A DNA stretch of 64,000 nt from Streptomyces sp. MH60. GTDB taxonomy: Bacteria > Actinomycetota > Actinomycetes > Streptomycetales > Streptomycetaceae. This document shows, piece after piece, positions 38,512-48,334 of this stretch. The translations under genes and the position numbers were made by a program. A model generated the notes under the pieces. It made no database searches, had not been told where the DNA came from, and was given only the letters and a program-made list of their open reading frames with translations. The stretch is taken from NCBI RefSeq assembly GCF_002939385.1, contig NZ_MULI01000023.1, positions 1 to 64,000 of the forward strand. The letters are read 5' to 3'. The first letter of the stretch is position 1. Each line of letters begins with the position of its first letter.

Positions 38512-39321
38512 ATGACCTGGGTCGCCGCGGTCGCGCGGTTGCGGGCACGCCGGGAACCCGGCGTGCTGGTGACCGTCGCGGCCGTGCGCGGTCACGCCCC
38601 ACGGGACGCCGGTGCGAAACTCGTCGTGGGGCGGACCGGGACCTGGGGCTCGATCGGCGGCGGCAACGTCGAGGCCGTCGCCGTCGACCGGGCCCGGGAG
38701 ATGATCGCCGCGGCCGAGCCGGCGCCGGAGATGCTCGACTTCGCCCTGAACGACAAGGTGACCAACCGGCACGGCGTGCAGTGCTGCGGCGGCACCGTCG
38801 CGGTGCTGCTCGAACCGCTGCCGGTGGTCCGGGCGGTGGCAATCTTCGGCGTCGGGCACGTCGGTCTGGAACTGGCGCGCATCCTGGCCCGTCAGGACCT
38901 CGACCTCCACCTGATCGACAGCCGCGCCGACCTGCTGACCGACGAGCGCCTCGGTGTGCTGGCGGACGCGGTGGCGCAGGTGCGCACGCACCACACGCCG
39001 CTGCTGCCGGAGGAGGTGCTGGCCGAGCTGCCGCCCGGCACCCACGTCCTGATCATGACCCATGACCACGCCGAGGACGCCGCCCTGTGCGACGCCGCCC
39101 TGCGCACCGGCCACCTCGGCTCCATCGGGCTGATCGGGTCGGCGGCCAAGTGGGCGCGGTTCCGGGGACGCCTCGCCACCGAGGGCGGCCACGACGACGC
39201 CGTCATCGACCGGATCAAGACCCCGATCGGGCTGGCCGACATCGCCGGCAAGGAGCCCGCGACCATCGCCGTGAGCGTCGCGGCCGACCTGCTGCGCGCC
39301 TTCGAGGCCGAGGGCGACTGA
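38512..39321 (+). CDS. xdhC: xanthine dehydrogenase accessory protein
   Basis: XdhC binds the molybdenum cofactor, promotes its sulfuration and hands it to XdhB. The 269-residue protein has the N-terminal XdhC/CoxI domain (VTVAAVRGHAPRDAGAKLVVG, GSIGGGNVE) and the C-terminal Rossmann domain (AIFGVGHVGLELARIL, near 112). ATG 38512 gives the expected MTWVAAVARLRARREPG start; an in-frame GTG at 38503 overlaps xdhB by 8 bases and is the alternative. Confidence 0.92.
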   Translation: MTWVAAVARLRARREPGVLVTVAAVRGHAPRDAGAKLVVGRTGTWGSIGGGNVEAVAVDRAREMIAAAEPAPEMLDFALNDKVTNRHGVQCCGGTVAVLLEPLPVVRAVAIFGVGHVGLELARILARQDLDLHLIDSRADLLTDERLGVLADAVAQVRTHHTPLLPEEVLAELPPGTHVLIMTHDHAEDAALCDAALRTGHLGSIGLIGSAAKWARFRGRLATEGGHDDAVIDRIKTPIGLADIAGKEPATIAVSVAADLLRAFEAEGD

Positions 39322-39513
39322 CCCCTCCGGGGCGGTCGTCCGCCCTTGTAGGAAGCTATGAAGCGGTGGTCGCGGCCGGTCCGTAGTTCATGTTTTCGGC
39401 CCCTGGCCGGGTCTCGTCGGCGAGCTGTGTACTGCTCCTACGCATCCTCCCCGTGAAGCGCACCGGCCCGCACGCCGTACTCCCGCCCGCCGCCTGCCCA
39501 AGAAGGAGCACGC

Positions 39514-40020
39514 ATGACGACCACCGACACCCTCGAGACCGGCCTCCGCGAGCTGGAGCGCGCCTGGATGGACAAGGCCATCGAGCTGGCCACCACCAGC
39601 GTCCGCGACGGCGGCGGCCCCTTCGGTGCCCTGATCGCCAAGGGCGGTGAGATCGTCGCCCTCGGCAGCAACCAGGTCACCGCCGGCCTCGACCCCACCG
39701 CGCACGCCGAGGTCAGCGCCATCCGCGCGGCCTGCAAGACGCTCGACACGTTCAGCCTGGAGGGCTGCACCCTCGTCACGTCCTGCGAGCCCTGCCCGAT
39801 GTGCCTCTCCTCGGCCCTGTGGGCCCGCGTCGACCGCCTCGTCTTCTCCGCCGACCGCCACGACGCCGCCGTGGCCGGCTTCGACGACCGCAAGTTCTAC
39901 GACCTGTTCGAGAAGCGGCCCCAGGCGAACTGGCCCATGACCGTGGAGCACCTCGACCTGCCCCACCGCACCCAGCCGTTCGACGCCTGGATCGCCAAGT
40001 CCGACCGCGTCGACTACTGA
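39514..40020 (+). CDS. guaD: guanine deaminase (cytidine-deaminase fold)
   Basis: GuaD converts guanine to xanthine, the substrate of the enzyme encoded upstream. The 168-residue protein has the zinc site His64-Ala-Glu66 and CEPCPMC (Cys94, Cys97), with Glu66 as proton shuttle. Two features point to guanine rather than cytosine or tRNA adenosine: the RHDAAVAGFDD segment with Asp117, and a C-terminal tail ending in Tyr168 (SDRVDY), as in Bacillus GuaD where the last Tyr seals the active site. AAGGAG lies 6 bases before the ATG. It follows xdhC after 192 bp. Confidence 0.88.
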   Translation: MTTTDTLETGLRELERAWMDKAIELATTSVRDGGGPFGALIAKGGEIVALGSNQVTAGLDPTAHAEVSAIRAACKTLDTFSLEGCTLVTSCEPCPMCLSSALWARVDRLVFSADRHDAAVAGFDDRKFYDLFEKRPQANWPMTVEHLDLPHRTQPFDAWIAKSDRVDY

Positions 40021-40126
40021 GCCGACCACGGAGCAGCAGCCTCCCCGGCGCCCCGCCGCCCCGTCCGTGCGCCCCTTCCACCGTGGCGTCCGGGCGGGGC
40101 GGCGGCGCGTGCGCCAGGATGGGGGC

Positions 40127-42169
<2,043 letters not shown>

Positions 42170-42173
42170 CTCC

Positions 42174-42905
42174 TCAGCCGTCCTGGGCGCTGCGGCTCAC
42201 GGCGCGCTCCACGATCGCCTCCAGCTGCTCGTGGTGCGCGCCCCGCCAGTAGGCGCGGCCGCAGGCGGTGCACTGGGCGAAGACGTCGTACGACCGCTGG
42301 GTGCCGCCCTTGAGCTGCTCCGCCACCTCTTCCTTGGTGGCCGTCCGGAGCAGCCCGTTGCAGGCGGTGCAGCGCGTCCAGGGGCGCAGTGCGGGCCGGA
42401 ACCGGTCCAGGACCTCCTGGAGCTGCTCGTCGGGGCGGGTGCTGTAGACGTAGGCGCCGGCCCACAGCTCGCGGCGGCGCAGCAGTCCCCGGTCGCGGCT
42501 GAGCAGGACCCGCTTCTCGGCCGCGGACAGCGCGGCGAGCGCCGGGTCGCCGAGGTCGGTCGACTCGTACGCCGTGTCCACGCCGAGCAGCCGCAGCCGG
42601 CGGGCCAGGGTGCCGAGGTGCACGTCGAGCAGGAACCGCAGGGGAGCACCGGGGACCCGCTGGGGGTGCTGGACGGGCCGCACGCGCACCGACTCGCCGC
42701 CCGCCGGGATGTGTCCGGGCGGCACCTCGCGGCCGTCGACGAGCAGGGTGCCGACCTCGGTCAGCGGCACGCCGAGGGACTCGACGAGGTGGCCGAGGGT
42801 GGAGACGCCGTCGGTGGCCGCGCGGGCGGCGCCGGTGGGGCGGGCGCGCGGGACGAACAGGTGCAGTTCGGGGGCGAACTCGACGTGGATCTCGGGACCG
42901 TTCAC
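42174..42905 (-). CDS. Mut7-C RNase-like protein with ubiquitin-fold N-terminus
   Basis: The 243-residue protein has an N-terminal beta-grasp domain (IHVEFAPELHLFV and on, to about 80) and then a Mut7-C PIN-like domain: FLLDVHLGTLARRLRLLGVDT (near 89), VLLSRDRGLLRRR (near 131). A zinc ribbon with CTACN (near 178) and CTACGRAYW (near 213) closes the protein. PIN-like folds usually cleave RNA with acidic residues, here Asp in LLDVH and SRDRG. No substrate is known. It begins with GTG 42905 without a clear ribosome-binding site. Confidence 0.85.
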   Translation of the reverse strand: MNGPEIHVEFAPELHLFVPRARPTGAARAATDGVSTLGHLVESLGVPLTEVGTLLVDGREVPPGHIPAGGESVRVRPVQHPQRVPGAPLRFLLDVHLGTLARRLRLLGVDTAYESTDLGDPALAALSAAEKRVLLSRDRGLLRRRELWAGAYVYSTRPDEQLQEVLDRFRPALRPWTRCTACNGLLRTATKEEVAEQLKGGTQRSYDVFAQCTACGRAYWRGAHHEQLEAIVERAVSRSAQDG

Positions 42906-43077
42906 CCGGTCAGAATGCCACGGAGGCGGGGACCGGGCCGCAGCCTTTTCGGCGGCCTTCCCGAGGGTCTTCCCGGCGGCCTTCCCGGAGGGCGGGCAAC
43001 CCGTTCTCCAGGGCGTCCCGGCTCTCCTCGGTCATCGCCGGCCACGCGGTGAGGGTGCGGCCTGCCCCGCGCGGCGG

Positions 43078-43782
43078 CTAGTACGCGACCAGCGAGATCC
43101 CCACGTAGTGCGCGATGAAGGCGGCCAGCGTGAAGGAGTGGAAGACCTCGTGGAAGCCGAACCAGCGGGGCGAGGGGTTGGGGCGCTTGAGGCCGTAGAT
43201 CACACCGCCCGCGCTGTAGAGCAGACCGCCGACGATCACCAGCACGAGGACGGCGACGCCGCCGGCCCGCATGAACTCGGGGAGGTAGAAGACGGCCGCC
43301 CAGCCCATGGCGAGGTAGCACGGGGTGTAGAGCCAGCGCGGGGCGCCGACCCAGAAGACGCGGAAGACGATCCCGGCCACGGCGGCCGCCCAGATGCCCC
43401 ACAGCAGCCACTGGCCCTTGGCGCCGGGCAGCAGCAGCATCGTGAGCGGGGTGTAGGTGCCGGCGATGATCAGGAAGATGTTGGCGTGGTCGAGGCGGCG
43501 CAGGACACCGTCCATGCGGGGGCTCCAGTTGCCCCGGTGGTAGAGCGCGCTGACGCCGAACAGCAGGCAGGCCGTGAGGACGTAGACGCCGCAGGCTATG
43601 CGGCCCTCGTGGGACTCGGCGAGGGCGGTGAGCACCAGACCGGCGACCAGGACGGCGGGGAACATGCCGAGGTGCAGCCAACCGCGCAGCTTCGGCTTGA
43701 CCGGATGCGGGAGGGAGAGCGCTACGGGCCCGCGGCCGTCGGCCGGCAGGTCCCTGGGCGCGTCGGGGACGGACGCAGTCAT
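43078..43782 (-). CDS. hemolysin III family membrane protein (PAQR-like)
   Basis: The 234-residue integral membrane protein has about seven transmembrane helices. Conserved polar motifs of the hemolysin III/PAQR family are present: SALYHRGNW (near 86), LDHANIFLIIAGTYTP (near 105), and FHEVFHSFTLAAFIAHY near the end, which supply the buried Ser/Asp/His metal site. The cytolytic name is historical and the real role is uncertain. ATG 43782 is preferred over 43818, because a TACGAT element 6 bases upstream suggests a leaderless start. Confidence 0.88.
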   Translation of the reverse strand: MTASVPDAPRDLPADGRGPVALSLPHPVKPKLRGWLHLGMFPAVLVAGLVLTALAESHEGRIACGVYVLTACLLFGVSALYHRGNWSPRMDGVLRRLDHANIFLIIAGTYTPLTMLLLPGAKGQWLLWGIWAAAVAGIVFRVFWVGAPRWLYTPCYLAMGWAAVFYLPEFMRAGGVAVLVLVIVGGLLYSAGGVIYGLKRPNPSPRWFGFHEVFHSFTLAAFIAHYVGISLVAY

Positions 43783-43796
43783 GGGCGCATCGTACC

Positions 43797-43808
43797 TACG
43801 GCTCCGTA
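43797..43808. promoter_or_regulatory. TACGG-CT-CCGTA dyad in hemolysin III promoter
   Basis: Five-base perfect arms lie just upstream of the hemolysin III gene and overlap its probable promoter spacer. It is a possible operator. Confidence 0.3.
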
Positions 43809-43938
43809 AGTTACGCATCAGTACGGGCGGGTGCCGCAGAGCAAGTGGTCATCGTCTCACGGTGGCTGCGGCGGCGCACTCCCGGTTGGGGCACGTGGCG
43901 CTCCTCACGCCGCTCAAGTGTGACGCCCTCTGGACAGA

Positions 43939-44069
43939 TGGGCGCTCGCGTCGGATGATCAAATGAGTGCGGTCGACACCGGATGAGCGCCCACGAGGTC
44001 AACGTCACGCGTCCGGGTCGCAGCCCCCACGGGGCCTCCAACAAAAAAACCCCTCATTTAGGAGCAATC
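43939..44069 (+). other. pckG leader with long-range inverted repeat
   Basis: TGGGCGCTC (43939-43947) and GAGCGCCCA (43985-43993) are perfectly complementary 9-mers about 37 bases apart. A run of seven A (44043-44049) and an AT-richer segment precede the AGGAG site at 44060. The inverted repeat could form an RNA hairpin or a regulator site in the pckG upstream region. No promoter hexamers are assigned in 43819-43938. Confidence 0.35.
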
Positions 44070-45899
44070 GTGGCGCGCGACATCGCGGCTCCCTCCGTCC
44101 CCACCAACCACCAGGAACTGATCTCGTGGGTGAACGAGATCGCCGAACTGACCCAGCCGGACGCAGTGGTCTGGTGCGACGGATCCGAGGCCGAGTACGA
44201 GCGACTGTGCGGGGAGCTCGTCGAGAAGGGCACCTTCCGAAAACTGGACCCGATCAAGCGCCCCAACTCCTACTACGCGGCCTCCGACCCCTCCGACGTC
44301 GCCCGCGTCGAGGACCGGACCTTCATCTGCTCCGCCAAGGAGGAGGACGCCGGCCCGACCAACCACTGGAAGGACCCCGCCGAGATGCGGGAGATCTTCA
44401 CCGGGGAGCAGGGGGAGGGCGGTCTGTTCCGGGGCTCCATGCGCGGCCGGACCATGTACGTCGTGCCCTTCTGCATGGGCCCCCTCGGCTCCCCGCTCTC
44501 CGCGCTGGGCGTCGAGATCACCGACTCCGCGTACGTGGCCGTCTCCATGCGCACCATGACCCGCATGGGACAGCCGGTCCTGGACGAACTGGGCGACGAC
44601 GGCTTCTTCGTGAAGGCCGTGCACACCCTCGGCGCACCCCTCGCCCAGGGCGAGGCGGACGTCCCGTGGCCCTGCAACAGCACCAAGTACATCTCGCACT
44701 TCCCCGAGGACCGCGAGATCTGGTCCTACGGCTCCGGATACGGCGGCAACGCCCTGCTCGGCAAGAAGTGCTACGCCCTGCGCATCGCCTCCGTCATGGC
44801 CCGCGACGAGGGCTGGCTCGCCGAGCACATGCTGGTGCTGAAGCTGACCCCGCCCACCGGGGAGCCCAAGTACGTCGCCGCCGCCTTCCCGTCGGCCTGC
44901 GGCAAGACCAACCTCGCCATGCTGGAGCCCACGATCTCCGGCTGGACCGTGGAGACCATCGGCGACGACATCGCCTGGATGCGCTTCGGCGAGGACGGCC
45001 GCCTGTACGCCATCAACCCCGAGGCCGGCTTCTTCGGCGTCGCGCCCGGCACCGGCGAGCACACCAACGCCAACGCGATGAAGACCCTGTGGGGCAACTC
45101 GGTCTTCACCAACGTCGCCCTGACCGATGACGGCGACGTGTGGTGGGAGGGCATGACCGAGGAGACCCCGGCCCACCTCACCGACTGGAAGGGCAACGAC
45201 TGGACGCCCGAGTCGGGCACCCCGGCCGCCCACCCCAACGCCCGCTTCACCACGCCCGCCGCGCAGTGCCCGATCATCGCGCCGGAGTGGGAGGACCCCA
45301 AGGGCGTGCCGATCTCGGCGATCCTCTTCGGCGGGCGCCGCGCCACCGCCGTACCGCTGGTCACCGAGTCCTTCGACTGGAACCACGGCGTCTTCCTCGG
45401 CGCCAACGTGGCCTCCGAGAAGACCGCCGCCGCCGAGGGCAAGGTCGGCGAGCTGCGCCGCGACCCCTTCGCCATGCTGCCGTTCTGCGGCTACAACATG
45501 GGCGACTACATGGGGCACTGGGTCGACGTGGCCAAGGACAAGGACCAGTCCAAGCTGCCCAAGATCTACTACGTCAACTGGTTCCGCAAGGACGACGAGG
45601 GCAGGTTCGTCTGGCCCGGCTTCGGGGAGAACGGCCGCGTCCTGAAGTGGATCGTGGAGCGCCTGGAGGGCAAGGCGGACGGCGTCGAGACCCCGATCGG
45701 CGTGCTGCCGACCAAGGAGTCCCTGGACACCGACGGCCTGGACCTCGCCGACGCCGACCTGGAGTTCCTGCTCAGCGTCGACAAGGAGGTGTGGCGCGAG
45801 GAGGCGGCGCTCGTCCCCGAGCACCTGAACACCTTCGGCGACCACACGCCCGCCGAGCTGTGGGACCAGTACCGGGCGCTGGTGGAACGCCTGGGCTGA
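44070..45899 (+). CDS. pckG: phosphoenolpyruvate carboxykinase (GTP)
   Basis: PckG interconverts oxaloacetate + GTP and PEP + CO2 + GDP, linking the TCA cycle to gluconeogenesis. The 609-residue length matches the GTP family. Key segments are RTMYVVPFCMGP (near 132), the P-loop with reactive Cys FPSACGKTN (near 273), the metal/substrate region IAWMRFGEDGRLYAINPEAGFFGVAPGT (near 304) and the NWFRKDDEGRFVWPGFGEN guanine-binding region near 505. GTG 44070 is chosen because AGGAG lies 5 bases upstream. An upstream in-frame start at 43983 would read through the leader repeat. Confidence 0.95.
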   Translation: MARDIAAPSVPTNHQELISWVNEIAELTQPDAVVWCDGSEAEYERLCGELVEKGTFRKLDPIKRPNSYYAASDPSDVARVEDRTFICSAKEEDAGPTNHWKDPAEMREIFTGEQGEGGLFRGSMRGRTMYVVPFCMGPLGSPLSALGVEITDSAYVAVSMRTMTRMGQPVLDELGDDGFFVKAVHTLGAPLAQGEADVPWPCNSTKYISHFPEDREIWSYGSGYGGNALLGKKCYALRIASVMARDEGWLAEHMLVLKLTPPTGEPKYVAAAFPSACGKTNLAMLEPTISGWTVETIGDDIAWMRFGEDGRLYAINPEAGFFGVAPGTGEHTNANAMKTLWGNSVFTNVALTDDGDVWWEGMTEETPAHLTDWKGNDWTPESGTPAAHPNARFTTPAAQCPIIAPEWEDPKGVPISAILFGGRRATAVPLVTESFDWNHGVFLGANVASEKTAAAEGKVGELRRDPFAMLPFCGYNMGDYMGHWVDVAKDKDQSKLPKIYYVNWFRKDDEGRFVWPGFGENGRVLKWIVERLEGKADGVETPIGVLPTKESLDTDGLDLADADLEFLLSVDKEVWREEAALVPEHLNTFGDHTPAELWDQYRALVERLG

Positions 45900-46037
45900 G
45901 CAGTACCGACACCGCCAGGCTCCGTGACCGGTCCGACTAGCCCTGACCCGCGAAGTCGTCACGAAGGCCGGTCACGAGGGGGTCTCCCCGCGCTCCAGTA
46001 GCTCATCGCAACCCCGGAGGGCGGAGAAGCCCCGCTC

Positions 46038-46078
46038 GGGCCGGGTCCCCGCACAACGGCGTGCGACGGACCCGGCCC
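46038..46078 (+). terminator. hairpin in the pckG downstream gap
   Basis: GGGCCGGGTCC (46038-46048) pairs with GGACCCGGCCC (46068-46078). An inner GCAC/GTGC stem is also present, and TT follows. It lies 140 bases after pckG in the 326-base gap 45900-46225. The rest of that gap shows no gene, tRNA or clear promoter. Confidence 0.55.
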
Positions 46079-46225
46079 TTCGGCGTGTCCTGGCCCGCCC
46101 GGCACCGCGGCCGGTCCACCGGAGACGCCCCGGCGGGCGGTGGGCATGCGCAGCTCCCCGCGCGGTACCCGGAAGGCCGGAACCGCGGAGAAGCGGAGAA
46201 CAGGAAGAGGAAGGAGGGGCCCGCC

Positions 46226-46408
46226 ATGGCAGACGACGGTGATTTCTACTCACGCGACCGGCCCCGGGATCCCGACCCGCAGCTGGCGGAGGACCGCCCA
46301 CGCGGTGGCGGCCCGGAGGACCCGCACCGGCGCGGCAACTGGCCCGTGTGGGCGATCGTCCTCGCGGTCATCCTGGTCTTCGTCGTCCTGACGGTGATCT
46401 TCGGCTGA
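46226..46408 (+). CDS. small single-pass membrane protein
   Basis: The 60-residue protein has an acidic/basic, Pro-rich N-terminal half (SRDRPRDPDPQLAEDRPRGG) and one C-terminal transmembrane helix (WPVWAIVLAVILVFVVLTVIFG) that ends the protein, as in tail-anchored proteins. ATG 46226 is strongly supported by AGGAGG 8-9 bases upstream. Function unknown; similar short proteins occur in many Streptomyces. Confidence 0.75.
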   Translation: MADDGDFYSRDRPRDPDPQLAEDRPRGGGPEDPHRRGNWPVWAIVLAVILVFVVLTVIFG

Positions 46409-46496
46409 CCCGCCGGGCGGTGGGGTGTGTGGCGCCCGGTCCGCGCGTCGCTGCGGGTGCACGCGGACCGGGGCCGTGCGGGGGCCCCGGGAGGGC

Positions 46497-46919
46497 TCAG
46501 CGGGCCGCGAGTTCGCGCGGCTCCAGGGCCGCGGAGTGCGCGTCCATGCGCTCGGCGGTCAGGATGGCGACCGCCGTGTCGGCGCGGGAGGCCGCGACCA
46601 CCAGGGCACGGGCCGCCAGCGTGTGCGCCCGCCGGTGCAGGGCCGCCGGACGCGGCTCCGGGTGGGCGGCGGCCACCTGCAGGCGGACCGGCGCCTGACC
46701 TCCCCGCAGCCGGGTCACCTGCTCGGTGAGCCGGTCGGCGGCGGCGTCCAGGCCCGCGTCGGGCGCCAGCGCGCGCAGCTCGTCCGTGACGGCGAGCAGG
46801 GCCGCGAGATGGCCCGCGAGCTGGATGTCCAGCTCCTCGTCCCGGGACCGGTGGGGGAAGTCCGTGGGGCTGTCGGCCATCGTGCTGTGGACCGACTTGC
46901 TGCGGATCGGCTCGTACAT
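46497..46919 (-). CDS. conserved hypothetical protein
   Basis: The 140-residue soluble protein is mostly helical and Ala-rich. Its N-terminus MYEPIRSKSVHSTMAD followed by FPHRSRDEELDIQLAGHLAALL looks like a Streptomyces-conserved family I cannot name. No catalytic or DNA-binding motif is visible. AGGAGG lies 7 bases before ATG 46919. It is followed by the aminotransferase gene on its upstream side in the same direction. Confidence 0.75.
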   Translation of the reverse strand: MYEPIRSKSVHSTMADSPTDFPHRSRDEELDIQLAGHLAALLAVTDELRALAPDAGLDAAADRLTEQVTRLRGGQAPVRLQVAAAHPEPRPAALHRRAHTLAARALVVAASRADTAVAILTAERMDAHSAALEPRELAAR

Positions 46920-47013
46920 GGGATGGCCTCCTGAGTGGTTCAGGAAACCATCCTACATTGGATTCAATCTAAAGTTGACGGGATTCGGGACACGGCCCGG
47001 ACACGGCCGCGGT

Positions 47014-48225
47014 TCAGGGCTGGCCGTAGCCGTCCAGGAAGTTGCCGATCCGGCCCACGGCCTCGCGCAGGTCGACGGCCGTCGGCAGGGTCACCACCCG
47101 GAAGTGATCGGGCTCGGGCCAGTTGAACCCGGTGCCCTGGACGACCATGATCTTCTCCTGGCGCAGCAGGTCCAGGACCATCCGCCGGTCGTCCTTGATC
47201 TTGAAGACCTTGGGGTCGAGCCGCGGGAAGAGGTACAGCGCGCCCTTCGGCTTCACGCAGGTCACGCCGGGAATGCTGGTGAGCGCCTCGTGGGCGGCGT
47301 CCCGCTGCTCGCGCAGCCGGCCGCCCGGCAGCACCAGCTCGTTGATGGTCTGCCGTCCGCTGAGCGCCGCGACCACGCCGTGCTGGCCCGGCATGTTGGC
47401 GCACAGCCGCATGTTCGCCAGGATCGTCAGGCCCTCGATGTAGGACTCGGCGTGCGCGCGCGGCCCGGAGATGGACATCCAGCCGACCCGGTAGCCGGCC
47501 ACCCGGTACGCCTTCGACATGCCGTTGAAGGTGAGGGTGAGCAGGTCGGGGGCGATCGCGGCGGTGGGGGTGTGCGTGGCGTCGTCGTAGAGGATCTTGT
47601 CGTAGATCTCGTCGGAGCAGACCAGCAGGTTGTGCCGGCGCGCGATGTCCGTCAGCCCGCGCAGCATCGCGTCGTCGTAGACCGCGCCCGTCGGGTTGTT
47701 CGGGTTGATGATCACGAGCGCCTTGGTGCGGTCGGTGATCTTCCGCTCCACGTCCGCGAGGTCGGGCATCCAGTCGGACTGCTCGTCGCAGCGGTAGTGC
47801 ACCGCCGTGCCGCCGGACAGCGAGACGGCGGCCGTCCACAGCGGGTAGTCGGGCGCCGGGACGAGCACCTCGTCGCCGTCGTCCAGCAGGCCCTGCATCG
47901 CCATCACGATCAGCTCGGAGACGCCGTTGCCGATGAAGACGTGCTCGACGTCCGTCTCGATGCCGAGGGTCTGGTTGTGCATGACGACCGCCCGGCGCGC
48001 CGCCAGCAGGCCCTTCGCGTCGCCGTAGCCGTGCGCCGTGGAGACGTTGCGGAGGATGTCCTCCAGGATCTCCGGCGGGCACTCGAAGCCGAAGGCGGCC
48101 GGGTTGCCGGTGTTCAGCTTCAGGATGCGGTGCCCGGCCGCCTCCAGCCGCATGGCCTCCTCGAGCACCGGGCCCCGGATCTCGTAACAGACGTTGGCGA
48201 GCTTGGTCGACTGGATCACCTGCAT
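47014..48225 (-). CDS. class I aminotransferase, AlaA-like (alanine aminotransferase)
   Basis: This PLP enzyme moves an amino group between an amino acid and a 2-oxo acid; similarity to E. coli AlaA suggests alanine/2-oxoglutarate. The 403-residue protein has LNTGNPAAFGF near 38, VIINPNNPTGAVY near 170, the PLP Lys in TFNGMSKAYRVAGYR (near 241) and the substrate Arg in HFRVVTLP near the end. ATG 48225 has no ribosome-binding site, but TAAGCT 7 bases upstream fits a leaderless start. Confidence 0.9.
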   Translation of the reverse strand: MQVIQSTKLANVCYEIRGPVLEEAMRLEAAGHRILKLNTGNPAAFGFECPPEILEDILRNVSTAHGYGDAKGLLAARRAVVMHNQTLGIETDVEHVFIGNGVSELIVMAMQGLLDDGDEVLVPAPDYPLWTAAVSLSGGTAVHYRCDEQSDWMPDLADVERKITDRTKALVIINPNNPTGAVYDDAMLRGLTDIARRHNLLVCSDEIYDKILYDDATHTPTAAIAPDLLTLTFNGMSKAYRVAGYRVGWMSISGPRAHAESYIEGLTILANMRLCANMPGQHGVVAALSGRQTINELVLPGGRLREQRDAAHEALTSIPGVTCVKPKGALYLFPRLDPKVFKIKDDRRMVLDLLRQEKIMVVQGTGFNWPEPDHFRVVTLPTAVDLREAVGRIGNFLDGYGQP

Positions 48226-48334
48226 GACCGCGAGCTTACGACCCGGTTACGTTTCACGGGTCGTGTTATCCGCCACTTGAGACGCGCGGTTTGGGTGGGT
48301 TTCGTCACTCACCGGTTGCCCAGTCCCGCCCGGA

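Noticed and set aside
45960..46030. tRNA-like stretch (GCGCTCCAGTAGCTCATCG)
   Set aside because: It resembles a D-arm fragment, but no acceptor stem, anticodon stem or T-arm can be paired around it.
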